This document shows, one piece after another, positions 50,233 through 58,957 of a stretch of DNA of 64,000 bases. Position numbers and translations under genes: made by a program. Source of the stretch: Kibdelosporangium sp. MJ126-NF4 (GTDB lineage: Bacteria > Actinomycetota > Actinomycetes > Mycobacteriales > Pseudonocardiaceae). Position 1 is the stretch's first letter. Each line of letters opens with the position of its first letter. The DNA lies in NCBI RefSeq assembly GCF_000826545.1, contig NZ_CDME01000002.1:1122060-1186059 (forward strand), in the 5' to 3' direction. Below the pieces are notes generated by a model. It did no database searches. It saw only the letters and a list, made by a program, of their open reading frames with translations, and was not told the DNA's origin.

Positions 50233-51038
50233 ATGAGCCGTGCGAGAGTGGTCCGTGTGCTGATCGCGCTCGCCGCGGTGCTCGTGTTGTTGTTCGGCCT
50301 GGTGTGGCTGTTTCAGCGCTCCCTGATCTACCTGCCCAACAGTGACCCCGTCCCGCCCGCGGGCCAGGTGCTGCCCGGCGCGCAGGACGTGGTGCTGCGC
50401 ACCGACGACGGCCTGGACCTCGGCGCCTGGCTCGTGCCGCCCACCCAGCCCGGCCCTTACGCCGTCGTGCTCGTCGCCCCCGGCAACGCGGGCAACCGCG
50501 CCGACCGCGCGCCACTGGCCGCCGCGCTGGCCGCCCGGGCATGGCCGTGCTGCTCGTGGACTACCGCGGCTACGGCGGCAACCCCGGCAGCCCCAGCGAG
50601 GACGGCCTGGCCCGCGACATCCGCGCCGCGCACCGGCTGCTCACCGACACCCTGGGCGTCCCGTCCACGCAGCTGGTCTACTACGGCGAAAGCCTCGGCG
50701 CCGCCGTGGTCACCGAACTGGCCGCCGAGCACCCGCCCGCCGCGCTGATCCTGCGCTCGCCCTTCACCGACCTCGCCGCCGCGGGCGGTGAGCACTACCC
50801 GTTCCTGCCGGTCCGGCTGCTGCTGCGCGACACGTTCCCGCTCGCCGAGACCATCACCCGGGTACGGGCCCCGGTCACCGTCGTGCTCGGCACCGCCGAC
50901 ACCGTCATCCCGCCCGAGCAGAGCCGCGCGGTCGCCCACGCGGGCCACGCCCGCCTGGTCGAGATCCCCGGCGCCGACCACAACGACCAGGCCCTGCTCG
51001 ACAGCCCGGCCCTCATCGACGCCATCACGACCAGGTGA
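50233..51038 (+). pseudogene. membrane-anchored alpha/beta hydrolase with a -1 frameshift
   Basis: Hydrolase of the ABHD13/BEM46-like type: an N-terminal membrane anchor (RVLIALAAVLVLLFGLVW), a lid-less core with APGNAGNRADR, then VLLVDYRGYGGNPGSP, the nucleophile motif YYGESLGAAV, acid in LGTADTVIPPEQS and His in GADHNDQ. The protein is split: the first frame runs to about 50537 (LAARAW), and the second continues from about 50541 (MAVLLVDY). One G appears to be missing at the CGGGCATGG junction (about 50535-50543). All catalytic residues remain. Either a real mutation or a single-base assembly error. Confidence 0.82.
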
Positions 51039-51117
51039 GCGCGACAGACCAGCACCTGACGTGATCGTGATCCAGCCCTGGTCGAAGGCCCACCATCCGC
51101 GTGTACCGTTCCCCTTC

Positions 51118-52020
51118 GTGGCCATTGACCTGCGGCAATTTCGCTATTTCATCGCTGTCGCAGAAGAAGGCAACTTCACCAGGGCGGCCGGGCGGCTCAG
51201 GATCGCTCAGCCGTCCCTTTCCCGGCAGGTCCAGCTCCTCGAACGAGAACTCGGCCTTCAGCTGCTGACCCGGCATCCGCACGGGGTCACCCCGAGCCGG
51301 GCGGGCGCCGATTTCCTGGTCCGTGCGCGTGCCGCGGTGGCAGCCTTCGACGACGCGGTCACCGCGGCCAAGTTCACCGCGGAAGGCAGGAACGGTCACC
51401 TCACGATCGGTTTCCTGGTGGCCGCCGCACTCGACTACGCGCCGATCATCCTGCAGCAGTTCCGTCGGCGCTTTCCCGACATCACGGTCGATGTCCGGGA
51501 ATTCGATTTCACCGACACCTCCGCCGGTCTCGCCGACGAGGCCACGGACGCCGCGTTCCTCCGGCGGCCCCATGACGGCGCCGTCGGCCTCGACCACCTC
51601 GTGCTGGCACAGGAGGGCCTGGTCGCCGCGGTACCGGTCGATCACCGGCTCGCCAGGCAACGCCAGGTCAGCGTCGAGGACCTGCTCACCGAACCGCTCA
51701 TCGCCTCGCCCGTCAGCGGATCGTGGCGGGATTTCTGGCTGTTCACCGACCGGCGAGCCGGTACCCCGGCGCTCATCGGCGCCGAGGCCAGCACGTTCGA
51801 AAGTGAGTTGCAGGCCGCTGCGGCCGGCCGTGGCGTCAGCATCACCACCGAGGGCGCGCGCCGCTTCTACAATCGCCCGGACCTGACGTTCGTCGACATC
51901 AGTGACGCTCCGGCGTCCACCATCGCCCTTGCCTGGCGCTCGGACAACACCTCCCCAGCCCTGCGGCACTTCCTGGCCGTGGCCAAGGAGGCGGTCGCGG
52001 ACACCGCGCACCGGCAGTAA
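51118..52020 (+). CDS. LysR family transcriptional regulator
   Basis: 300-residue LysR-type regulator: helix-turn-helix LRQFRYFIAVAEEGNFTRAA and LRIAQPSLSRQVQLLE, then a substrate-binding-like effector domain with RHPHGVTPS. GTG 51118 starts exactly at AIDLRQF as in the family. It is convergent with an MFS drug transporter gene (17 bp apart); LysR proteins more often regulate a divergent gene, so its target is uncertain. Confidence 0.9.
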   Translation: MAIDLRQFRYFIAVAEEGNFTRAAGRLRIAQPSLSRQVQLLERELGLQLLTRHPHGVTPSRAGADFLVRARAAVAAFDDAVTAAKFTAEGRNGHLTIGFLVAAALDYAPIILQQFRRRFPDITVDVREFDFTDTSAGLADEATDAAFLRRPHDGAVGLDHLVLAQEGLVAAVPVDHRLARQRQVSVEDLLTEPLIASPVSGSWRDFWLFTDRRAGTPALIGAEASTFESELQAAAAGRGVSITTEGARRFYNRPDLTFVDISDAPASTIALAWRSDNTSPALRHFLAVAKEAVADTAHRQ

Positions 52021-52036
52021 GGGTGCTCGGTGATCA

Positions 52037-53476
52037 TCAGAGGTTCTGCACGAGGATGGCGTCGTCGGGCGTCGAGGGCTTGCCCCCGCGACGGCTCGGC
52101 AGAACGACAACGGCCACGACGGCCCCGGCGGCGACCAGGATGGCGGCCATGAGAACGGCACGGCTGTAACCGTCGGCCACGGCATGGCCGGTGGCCACCG
52201 CGGCAGCGGCGACGGCGACCCCGACCGCCAGCCCGACCGCGGATCCGACCTCCTGGGTGGTGGTCAGCATCCCGCCAGCCAGTCCGTGGTGTTCCGGTTC
52301 GACATCGTCGATTCCCGCGACCGTCCACGCCGGGAACGCGATCCCGTACCCGATCCCCGCGAGCAACGCACCCGGCAGCACCGACATCGCCCACGCCCCT
52401 TCTCCGGACAACGAGAATCCGAGCAGCGCCAAGGACGCGGCGAACAACACCATGCCCACGACGATCACCGGTTTGGTGCCGAACCGGGCGACCAGCGCCG
52501 GGCCGACCCAGGCACTGAACACCATGAAGGCGGCGGCCATCGGGAGCAGGCCGAGACCGGTCTGCACGGCGCTGAAGCCCAGTACCACCTGCATGTGCAG
52601 TGCGACGATGATGAAAGTCGGGCCCAGCCCGGTATTGGCCAGTAACGAAATGGCGTTGGCCCCACCCACCGAACGACGCCGAAACAACCGCAACGGCATC
52701 AACGGGTCGGCCACCCTCGTCTCCACCCACACGAAAGCCGCCAGCAGGACCAGCGAGATCCCGATCAGCCCGAAGGTGAGCGGATGTCCGAGTCCGACAT
52801 GCTCACTGTTCGCGAAGGCGTAGACCAGCACGACGAGACCGCCTGCCACCAGCAGCGCTCCGGCGACGTCCAGCCGTGCCGCCCGTGACCGTGCCGATGG
52901 CCTGCCTTCCGGCAGCACACGAGCGAAAGCGACCACCAGCAGCCCGAGGGGAACGTTGAGCCACAACACCCAACGCCACCCCAGCACATCGGTGATGAAA
53001 CCACCCAGGATGACCCCGGCGGCCAACCCGCTCGCCGCGACCGCGGCCCACACCCCGAGCGCCCGATTTCGTTCGCGCCCCGGTGGGTACACGGTCGTCA
53101 GCAACGAGAAGGCCGCCGGTGAGAACATCGCGGCACCGAGCCCCTGAAGGGCTCTCGTGGCGACCAGCATGGCCGGGCTGGACGCGAACCCGCCGACCAG
53201 GGACGCGATCGAGAAAACGGCGAGACCGGCCACGAACACCCGTCGTCGGCCGACGGTGTCCGCGGCCCGCCCGCCCAACAGCAGAAACCCCGCTATGGCC
53301 ACCCCGTAAGCGTTGACCACCCATTGAAGTCCGCCCGCGGTGAAACCCAACTCCCGCTGGATCTCCGGCAGTGGAACCGTGGTGATGGAAAAATCCAAAA
53401 TAGCGACAAACTGTGTTGTGCACAGCAAAAACAGCGTCAGCCGCCGACGCAGGAAACTCACGTGGACACCTTTCAT
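52037..53476 (-). CDS. MFS drug exporter (DHA2/EmrB-like)
   Basis: 479-residue 14-helix proton-driven exporter. The motif A segment GGRAADTVGRRRVFV lies between helices 2 and 3, with motif C near AAVAASGLAAGVILGGF in helix 5, and motif D1 in the first helix (LDFSITTVPLPEI). This subgroup exports antibiotics or dyes and is often regulated by a TetR repressor; a TetR gene lies upstream on the same strand (53656-54270). ATG 53476 is followed by KGVHVSF. The substrate is unknown. Confidence 0.87.
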   Translation of the reverse strand: MKGVHVSFLRRRLTLFLLCTTQFVAILDFSITTVPLPEIQRELGFTAGGLQWVVNAYGVAIAGFLLLGGRAADTVGRRRVFVAGLAVFSIASLVGGFASSPAMLVATRALQGLGAAMFSPAAFSLLTTVYPPGRERNRALGVWAAVAASGLAAGVILGGFITDVLGWRWVLWLNVPLGLLVVAFARVLPEGRPSARSRAARLDVAGALLVAGGLVVLVYAFANSEHVGLGHPLTFGLIGISLVLLAAFVWVETRVADPLMPLRLFRRRSVGGANAISLLANTGLGPTFIIVALHMQVVLGFSAVQTGLGLLPMAAAFMVFSAWVGPALVARFGTKPVIVVGMVLFAASLALLGFSLSGEGAWAMSVLPGALLAGIGYGIAFPAWTVAGIDDVEPEHHGLAGGMLTTTQEVGSAVGLAVGVAVAAAAVATGHAVADGYSRAVLMAAILVAAGAVVAVVVLPSRRGGKPSTPDDAILVQNL

Positions 53477-53655
53477 GCGATATTATTCCGAGGGAGGCGT
53501 CGATTTCGGCCTTTACGTGTCGGCCGGACACAATCAGTCTCACATGTCGTCAACGGCGATGTCCAAGAGCGACTGCTCTCATCAGGTATAGCCTTTTGCT
53601 CTAACGGGCAAATGGCTCGATATTGACGCCATTACGACCAGATGAGCGGCGCGGG
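53477..53655. promoter_or_regulatory. AT-richer promoter region of the MFS gene
   Basis: 179 bp without a gene, less GC-rich than the surroundings. It holds AATAAT near the MFS start (a candidate -10 on the minus strand), a perfect inverted repeat AGAGC-GACT-GCTCT (53566-53579), and no other clear element. The repeat may be an operator. Confidence 0.4.
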
Positions 53656-54270
53656 TCACCCGCGCCGCAAGGCCTCCAGGGCCCGCCGCAGCGCGTCACG
53701 CAGCAGCCGCGGGCTCATCGGCGGCTCGTAGAGCACCGCCTGCACGGTCAGCCCGTCCAGCAGCGCCGAGAGCCGCAGCGACTCCACGTCCAGATCCAGC
53801 CCGCCAGGCAGCCCGCCCACCGCGGCGGCCTCCCGCAGGACGCGGGTGATCAGGGCACGCATGGACGCGTGCTGCGCGTCGGCGGTGGCGCGCAACGCCG
53901 CACGAGTGCGGGCCGCCATCGCGAACTCCAGCCACACCACCGCCTCGTCGCGCCGCCGCTCGTCCAGCGGCAGGAACTCGGCGAGCAGGTCCTCCACCAG
54001 GCCACGCCGGTCGACCTCGGCCCCGGGCGTGAGCAACTGGTCCACGTGCACGGCGACCCGGCCGCCGATCCGCTCCCCCAGCTCCCGCATCGCGAAGATC
54101 AGCATGCTCTCGTGGTCGTCGAAGTAGTGCCGCACCGACCCGATCGCCAGCCCCGCCTCCGTGGCGACGTTGCCCAGCGTCGCGCCCTCGACGCCGACCC
54201 GGCGCACCACCCGGACCACCGCCTCGCCGACCGCCCTGCGGCGGTCCTGCGCACTCACCACTTTCGGCAC
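53656..54270 (-). CDS. TetR family transcriptional regulator
   Basis: 204-residue TetR repressor: helix-turn-helix AVVRVVRRVGVEGATLGNVA and TEAGLAIGSVRHYFDDHES, then a BetI/TetR_C-like ligand domain. GTG 54270 is preferred since the longer frame adds nonsense residues from the intergenic region. It is divergent from a membrane protein gene; two copies of a TAGCAy-N4-rTGCyA operator lie between (54282-54297 and 54307-54322). Confidence 0.9.
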   Translation of the reverse strand: MPKVVSAQDRRRAVGEAVVRVVRRVGVEGATLGNVATEAGLAIGSVRHYFDDHESMLIFAMRELGERIGGRVAVHVDQLLTPGAEVDRRGLVEDLLAEFLPLDERRRDEAVVWLEFAMAARTRAALRATADAQHASMRALITRVLREAAAVGGLPGGLDLDVESLRLSALLDGLTVQAVLYEPPMSPRLLRDALRRALEALRRG

Positions 54271-54281
54271 GGTTGCTTTTA

Positions 54282-54322
54282 TAGCACGGTGGTGCCACCA
54301 TGGATTTAGCATGATGATGCTA
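54282..54322. promoter_or_regulatory. tandem TetR operators
   Basis: Site A TAGCAC-GGTG-GTGCCA (54282-54297, one arm mismatch) and site B TAGCAT-GATG-ATGCTA (54307-54322, perfect), 25 bp apart. The same 16-bp design, on the face of both promoters, suggests cooperative TetR binding that controls the regulator and the divergent membrane protein gene. Confidence 0.65.
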
Positions 54323-54341
54323 CAAAAAGGGGAGTCTGGGG

Positions 54342-54845
54342 ATGAACGGCTGGCTGCTCACGGGACTCGTCGTCGGCGTGGGGATCGTGCTGGTCCTGCG
54401 CGTCATCGGCGAGCCACTCAACTGGCGCGACGTCGTCGCCCCGCCGGTGGTGCTGCTGGCCATCGGTGTCACCGGCATGCTGGCCTTCGACGGACTCGAC
54501 GGCACCGACATCGCCTGGGTGACCGGCAGCGGCGTCATCGGCTTCGCCTTCGGCGCGGCCCGCGGCGCCACCGTGCGCATCTACGAGAAGAACGGCGAGC
54601 TCTGGCAGCGCTACACCGCGTGGAGCCTCACACTGCTCGCACTGGGCGTGCTGGCCAGCGCCGGTATCACCCTGCTCGCCGTGCGACTGGGCATGCACGA
54701 ACAGGCCCGGCCCCACCAGCTCGCGATCGGCATCAGCTTCGCCGGGGAAGCCGCCGTGCTCATCCCCCGCGCCCTGGCCACCGGCACACCGTTCGCCACG
54801 GACAAACCACGCCCCTGGGACACGTGGCTCAGCCAGCGCCGGTGA
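54342..54845 (+). CDS. four-helix membrane protein
   Basis: 167-residue membrane protein, four hydrophobic segments (about residues 1-18, 30-47, 56-73, 97-118) and a fifth near 125-145; a basic end (DKPRPWDTWLSQRR). Function unknown. ATG 54342 has AAGGGGAG upstream. The divergent TetR repressor and the operators at 54282-54322 probably control it, so it may be induced by a membrane-active compound. Confidence 0.72.
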   Translation: MNGWLLTGLVVGVGIVLVLRVIGEPLNWRDVVAPPVVLLAIGVTGMLAFDGLDGTDIAWVTGSGVIGFAFGAARGATVRIYEKNGELWQRYTAWSLTLLALGVLASAGITLLAVRLGMHEQARPHQLAIGISFAGEAAVLIPRALATGTPFATDKPRPWDTWLSQRR

Positions 54846-54867
54846 CGGTGACCTACAAGGCGGTGCT

Positions 54868-55254
54868 CTACAGGGCGGCGTACAGGTCCACGCCGTTGCC
54901 GTCCGGGTCCAGCACCACCGCATAGCGCTGCCCCCAGAACGCGTCCCACGGCTCCAGTTCGCCGTGGTACCCCGCGTCCGTCAACCGCGCGTACACCTTG
55001 TCCACCTCGGCTGGGCTGCCCGCCTCGAACGCCAGCGACATGCCGTCACTGCCCCGCCGCACCCAGTCCGGCTGGAACGACCGCACCACGTCCTCGGTGT
55101 CCCACAGCAGACGCATCCCACCCGGCAACGCCACCTCCACATGCGGCTCGGCATCCGCCGACGCCGGGATGTCCAGGCCGAGATGCCGGTAGAAAGCCAG
55201 GGCACGGCCCATGTCCGCGACAACGATCGAGAGCGCGTTCAGTCGAACAGTCAT
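54868..55254 (-). CDS. VOC family (glyoxalase/bleomycin-resistance-like) protein
   Basis: 128-residue vicinal-oxygen-chelate protein. The fold marks are SIVVADMGRALAFYRHLGL at the start and AVVLDPDGNGVDLYA at the end (the second metal Glu is replaced by Asp in DLYA). Members act as glyoxalases, dioxygenases or antibiotic-binding proteins. No metal ligands can be proved from sequence alone. ATG 55254 is preferred; the longer upstream frame runs through glmS in antisense. It lies 50 bp beyond the end of glmS, same strand. Confidence 0.82.
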   Translation of the reverse strand: MTVRLNALSIVVADMGRALAFYRHLGLDIPASADAEPHVEVALPGGMRLLWDTEDVVRSFQPDWVRRGSDGMSLAFEAGSPAEVDKVYARLTDAGYHGELEPWDAFWGQRYAVVLDPDGNGVDLYAAL

Positions 55255-55304
55255 GGGCCGAACCCTAGAAGCCCGCCCGCGCGGCGGGCTTGAACAAAAC
55301 GGAC

Positions 55305-57101
55305 CTACTCGACCGTCACGCTCTTGGCCAGGTTGCGCGGCTTGTCGATGTCCCGGCCCAGCGCCGAGGCCACGTGGTAGGCCAGCATCTGCAGCGGGAT
55401 CGTCAGCAGCACCGGGTCCAGCTCCGGCTCGTTGCGCGGCACCCGCAGCACCGCATCGGCCAGCCCGTCCGGCAGGTCCGCGTTCGTCACCGCGATCACC
55501 GGACCGCCCCGCGCCTTGATCTGCTCGATCGTGCCGATGTTCTTGGCCAGCAACTCGTCCTGCGGCACCACGACCACGCTCGGCATCTGCGCGTCGATCA
55601 ACGCCAACGGCCCGTGCTTGAGCTCCGCGGCCTGATACGCCTCCGCGTGCACATAGGAGATCTCCTTGAGCTTCTGCGCGCCCTCCCGCGCCACCGGCCA
55701 GCCCCGCACCCTGCCGATGAAGAACATGTGACTGGCCTGCGCGTACTTGCGCGCGATCGCCGCCACCTCGTAGTCGGTCTCCAGGATCGAGTCGATCTGG
55801 TCCGGCAACTGCTGCAACGCCGTGACCAGCCGCGACCCGTGCGCCGCCGAGAGGTCCCGCACCCGGCCCAGCCACAGCGCCAGCATCGCGAACGACACCG
55901 CCATGTTGGTGAACGCCTTCGTCGAGGCCACCGACACCTCCGGGCCCGCGTGCAGGAACACCCCGCTGCCGCACTCGCGCGCCACCGCCGAACCGACCAC
56001 GTTCACCGCGCCGATCACGTTGCCGCCCTTGCGTTTGAGCTCCTGCACCGCGGCGAGGGTGTCCAGCGTCTCGCCGGACTGCGAGATCGCCACGTACAGC
56101 GTGTCCGGGTCCACCACCGGGTTGCGGTACCGGAACTCCGACGCCGGTTCCGCGTCCGCCGGGATCCGCGCCAGCTCCTCCACCAGGTTCGCGCCGATCT
56201 GCCCCGCGTAGTACGCCGTGCCGCAGCCCAGGAACTTCACCCGCCGCACCGCCCGCAGATCCCGCGGGTCCAACCGCAGACCACCCAGCCGCGCCGTGGC
56301 GAACCGCGTGTCCAGACGGCCCCGCAGCGCACGGCGCACCGCTTCGGGCTGCTCGGCCATCTCCTTGCGCATGAAGTCCGCGAACTCACCCAGCTGGTAG
56401 TCCTCGTCGGCCAGGTCCACGGTCTCCGCGCGGCCACTGGTCTCGAAGTCCCCGGCGCGCACCGTCGCGATCTCGCCGTCCTCCAGGTACACCACCCGCT
56501 GGGTGTGGCGCACCAGCGCCGCCACGTCCGAGGCGATGAACATCTCGCCCTCGCCCACACCCAGCACGATCGGGCTGCCGTTGCGCGCCACCACCAGCTC
56601 CGCCGGGCGCCGCGCGTCCAGCACCACCAGGCCGTAGGTGCCCTCCACGCCCCGCAGCGCCGCCCGCACCGCCTCCTCCAGGGTCTCGTGCTGCTCCGCG
56701 GCCGCGGCGATCAGGTGCGCCAGCGCCTCGGTGTCGGTCTCCGACACCAGCGGCACACCCTGCGCCGACAGCTTCGCCCGCAGCTCGTCGGAGTTCTCCA
56801 CGATCCCGTTGTGCACCACCGCGAACCGGCCCGAGGTGTCGGTGTGCGGGTGGGCGTTGACGTCGGTCACCTCACCGTGGGTGGCCCACCGGGTGTGCGC
56901 GATCCCCACCGCGCCGGGCGCCTTGCCGACCTGCTCCTTGAGCTCACGCACCCGCACCGCGGCCTTGTGGGTCTTGAGGCGACCCCGGTGCACCAGCGCC
57001 AGGCCCGCCGAGTCGTACCCCCGGTACTCCAGCCGCTGCAACCCCTCCAGCAGCACCGGCACCGCGTCCCGATGACCCACGTAACCGACGATCCCGCACA
57101 T
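55305..57101 (-). CDS. glmS: glutamine:fructose-6-phosphate aminotransferase (isomerizing)
   Basis: 598-residue enzyme that makes glucosamine 6-phosphate from fructose 6-phosphate and glutamine, the first step to UDP-GlcNAc and peptidoglycan. The glutaminase domain starts with Cys2 (MCGIVGYVGH) and has RWATHGEV and HNGIVENSD. Two SIS domains follow (LGCGTAYYAGQIGANLVEEL and ISQSGETLDTLAA), ending in DKPRNLAKSVTVE. Length matches the family. Followed by a small HU-like-N-terminal protein gene. No glmS ribozyme-like leader was recognised. Confidence 0.95.
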   Translation of the reverse strand: MCGIVGYVGHRDAVPVLLEGLQRLEYRGYDSAGLALVHRGRLKTHKAAVRVRELKEQVGKAPGAVGIAHTRWATHGEVTDVNAHPHTDTSGRFAVVHNGIVENSDELRAKLSAQGVPLVSETDTEALAHLIAAAAEQHETLEEAVRAALRGVEGTYGLVVLDARRPAELVVARNGSPIVLGVGEGEMFIASDVAALVRHTQRVVYLEDGEIATVRAGDFETSGRAETVDLADEDYQLGEFADFMRKEMAEQPEAVRRALRGRLDTRFATARLGGLRLDPRDLRAVRRVKFLGCGTAYYAGQIGANLVEELARIPADAEPASEFRYRNPVVDPDTLYVAISQSGETLDTLAAVQELKRKGGNVIGAVNVVGSAVARECGSGVFLHAGPEVSVASTKAFTNMAVSFAMLALWLGRVRDLSAAHGSRLVTALQQLPDQIDSILETDYEVAAIARKYAQASHMFFIGRVRGWPVAREGAQKLKEISYVHAEAYQAAELKHGPLALIDAQMPSVVVVPQDELLAKNIGTIEQIKARGGPVIAVTNADLPDGLADAVLRVPRNEPELDPVLLTIPLQMLAYHVASALGRDIDKPRNLAKSVTVE

Positions 57102-57116
57102 GAATAGACGTCCCTT

Positions 57117-57377
57117 TCAGCCGTACACGATTCGCCGCAGCTGACGCTCGGACAACTCCGGGGCCGCGACCCGCCGCTCAGCCAGCTCGGCCGCGATCAC
57201 CGGCCAGATACCGGCGTTGCCGTAGTGCCGCCGCCGCAGCTCCGCGTGCCTGCGGCGGACGAACTGCTCCGCGGTCTCCCCGAAGTAGGCGACCACGTCC
57301 GCGACCAGCCGCGCCGCGGTCTCCGGAGCCAGCCCGGTCGAGGCGACCACGTGCCGCACCAACTCCGTCTGCGTCAT
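57117..57377 (-). CDS. small helical protein upstream of glmS
   Basis: 86-residue protein. The start TQTELVRHVVASTGLAPETA resembles the first two helices of an HU/IHF protein, but the rest (FVRRRHAELRRRHYGNAGIW, then VAAPELSERQLRRIVYG) is different and highly basic. No family name is recognised. ATG 57377 was chosen over the GTG at 57398. It lies 15 bp upstream of glmS on the same strand, so they are probably co-transcribed. Confidence 0.65.
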   Translation of the reverse strand: MTQTELVRHVVASTGLAPETAARLVADVVAYFGETAEQFVRRRHAELRRRHYGNAGIWPVIAAELAERRVAAPELSERQLRRIVYG

Positions 57378-57529
57378 GGCGTCCGAGCCTGGCACCACAC
57401 ACCCCCCGAACTCAACTTCTGTGCCCGAAATCGGGCACAGCTGCGAGGATACTCACGGAAACTCACGACCGGGTGAACTTCCCGCCCCGTGCTGGCCGTC
57501 GACCGGCCCCGTGCGCACCATCGACGGCC

Positions 57530-58312
57530 ATGGACAGGCCGAGCCGCCCAGAGAGCCGTAACGAGAGCCGCGCTGAGAGTCGTACAGCCGCCGACAACCT
57601 GCTCTACCGCCACCCGGAGCTCTACGAAGTGGCCTACGACGACGCCGACCACGCCGTCGCCCGGCTCGTCGAGACCATCCTGCGCGAGCACCTCGGCCAC
57701 CTGCCCGACAGCCTGCTCGACCTCGGCTGCGGCACCGGCCGCGACCTGGAACACCTCGCCACGCTCGTGCCCGACTGCGTCGGCGTCGACCACCAGCACG
57801 GCATGCTCGACTACGCCCGCCGCCGACGCCCCGGCCTGGACCTGCGCCACGGCGACATGCGCGCGCTGCGGCTGGAGCGCGCCTTCGAGGCCATCACCAC
57901 CCTCGGCTACGCGCTGGCCGACATCCACAGCAACCGCGACATCGACCGCGTCATGGCCACCTACGCCGCCCACAGCCAGCCCGGCACCGTGCTCGTCATC
58001 GAGGTCATCGACCCGCTGCGCACCGGCGAACTGCCCCGCAACCTCACCATCGACCTGCCCGACCTGCGCGCCGACGCCATCACCGAATACCGCCACCACC
58101 ACGCCCAGCAACTGCTCGAACAGCACCGCACCTGGCGCCGCGCCCAAGGACTGGTGCACGACCAGGCACACCTGCGGCTGCTCTACCCCAAAGAACTCGA
58201 GTACTACCTCGACAACCACCACTTCGAGGTCCTCGGCGCCCACGAACTGCCCGGCAGGCACACCGCCGCCAGCGCGTTCGTCACCGCCCGCTATCGCGGC
58301 GAAGACGGCTGA
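57530..58312 (+). CDS. class I SAM-dependent methyltransferase
   Basis: 260-residue methyltransferase with the SAM motif LLDLGCGTGRDLEHLA near residue 65, acidic motif II VGVDHQHGM and a RHGDMRALRL motif III. The C-terminal part (YRHHHAQQLLEQHRTWRRAQ, then HLRLLYPKELEYYL) resembles small-molecule methyltransferases that act on amino sugars or polyketides. ATG 57530 is at the start of a weak MDRPSRP leader; upstream starts are possible. Divergent from the small gene by glmS. Confidence 0.83.
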   Translation: MDRPSRPESRNESRAESRTAADNLLYRHPELYEVAYDDADHAVARLVETILREHLGHLPDSLLDLGCGTGRDLEHLATLVPDCVGVDHQHGMLDYARRRRPGLDLRHGDMRALRLERAFEAITTLGYALADIHSNRDIDRVMATYAAHSQPGTVLVIEVIDPLRTGELPRNLTIDLPDLRADAITEYRHHHAQQLLEQHRTWRRAQGLVHDQAHLRLLYPKELEYYLDNHHFEVLGAHELPGRHTAASAFVTARYRGEDG

Positions 58313-58441
58313 GCTGTGATGGCGCCGGGGATGATGCCGGTGACGGTGGCGATCCGGCGAGCCGTGCAACCCGCCGCGTGCCCACGCGCGTGACTAGTGC
58401 GGAAACGCAGCACACCACTGAAGAACACCCCCGGGGGATCG

Positions 58442-58957
58442 ATGACCGATCGGGACACCGCGTTCGCGGACTACTTCGCGGCGCGGTCGGATGTCATGCG
58501 CCGCACGGCGTACCTGCTGTGCGGTGACTGGCACCGCGCCGAGGACCTGGTGCAGGTGTCGTTCACCAAGCTGTACCTGGCCTGGAAACGCATCGCCCGG
58601 CGCGAGGCGATGGACGCCTACGCGCGCCAGACACTCGTGCGGACGTTCCTGTCCGAACGACGCCTCGGCTGGTTCCGCAAGGAAAGCGTGTCCGACCAGC
58701 AGGCCGACACCCCGGTCAGCGGGCACGGACCCGAGGACCGGATGGTCCTGCAGGCGGCGCTCAAGCAGGTGCCGCCCGGTCAGCGCGCGGTGCTCGTGCT
58801 GCGTTACTGGGAGGACATGTCGGTCGAGGAGACCGCCAAAGCCCTCCACTGCTCGACAGGGACGGTGAAAAGCCAGGCCGCGCGGGGGCTGCAGACGCTG
58901 CGCGGCCTGCTCACCGACCAGATGACCGCGACCTTTGACCGAAAGAGGATCAGCTAG
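58442..58957 (+). CDS. SigE family RNA polymerase sigma-70 factor
   Basis: 171-residue group IV (ECF41/SigE-type) sigma factor. Region 2 is FADYFAARSDVMRRTAYLLC followed by HRAEDLVQVSFTKLYLAW; region 4 is LKQVPPGQRAVLVLRYWEDM and SVEETAKALHCSTGTVKSQA. ATG 58442 has GGGGGA 4 bases upstream. It is directly followed (1-bp gap) by a membrane-anchored protein that is its likely anti-sigma factor. Such pairs respond to envelope stress. The regulon cannot be told from the window. Confidence 0.9.
   Translation: MTDRDTAFADYFAARSDVMRRTAYLLCGDWHRAEDLVQVSFTKLYLAWKRIARREAMDAYARQTLVRTFLSERRLGWFRKESVSDQQADTPVSGHGPEDRMVLQAALKQVPPGQRAVLVLRYWEDMSVEETAKALHCSTGTVKSQAARGLQTLRGLLTDQMTATFDRKRIS

Noticed and set aside
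55255..57101. glmS ribozyme or riboswitch
   Set aside because: The space between glmS and the gene upstream is only 15 bp, too short for a ribozyme leader.
55290..57107. 605-residue open frame on the plus strand
   Set aside because: Antisense to glmS; Arg/His-rich shadow.
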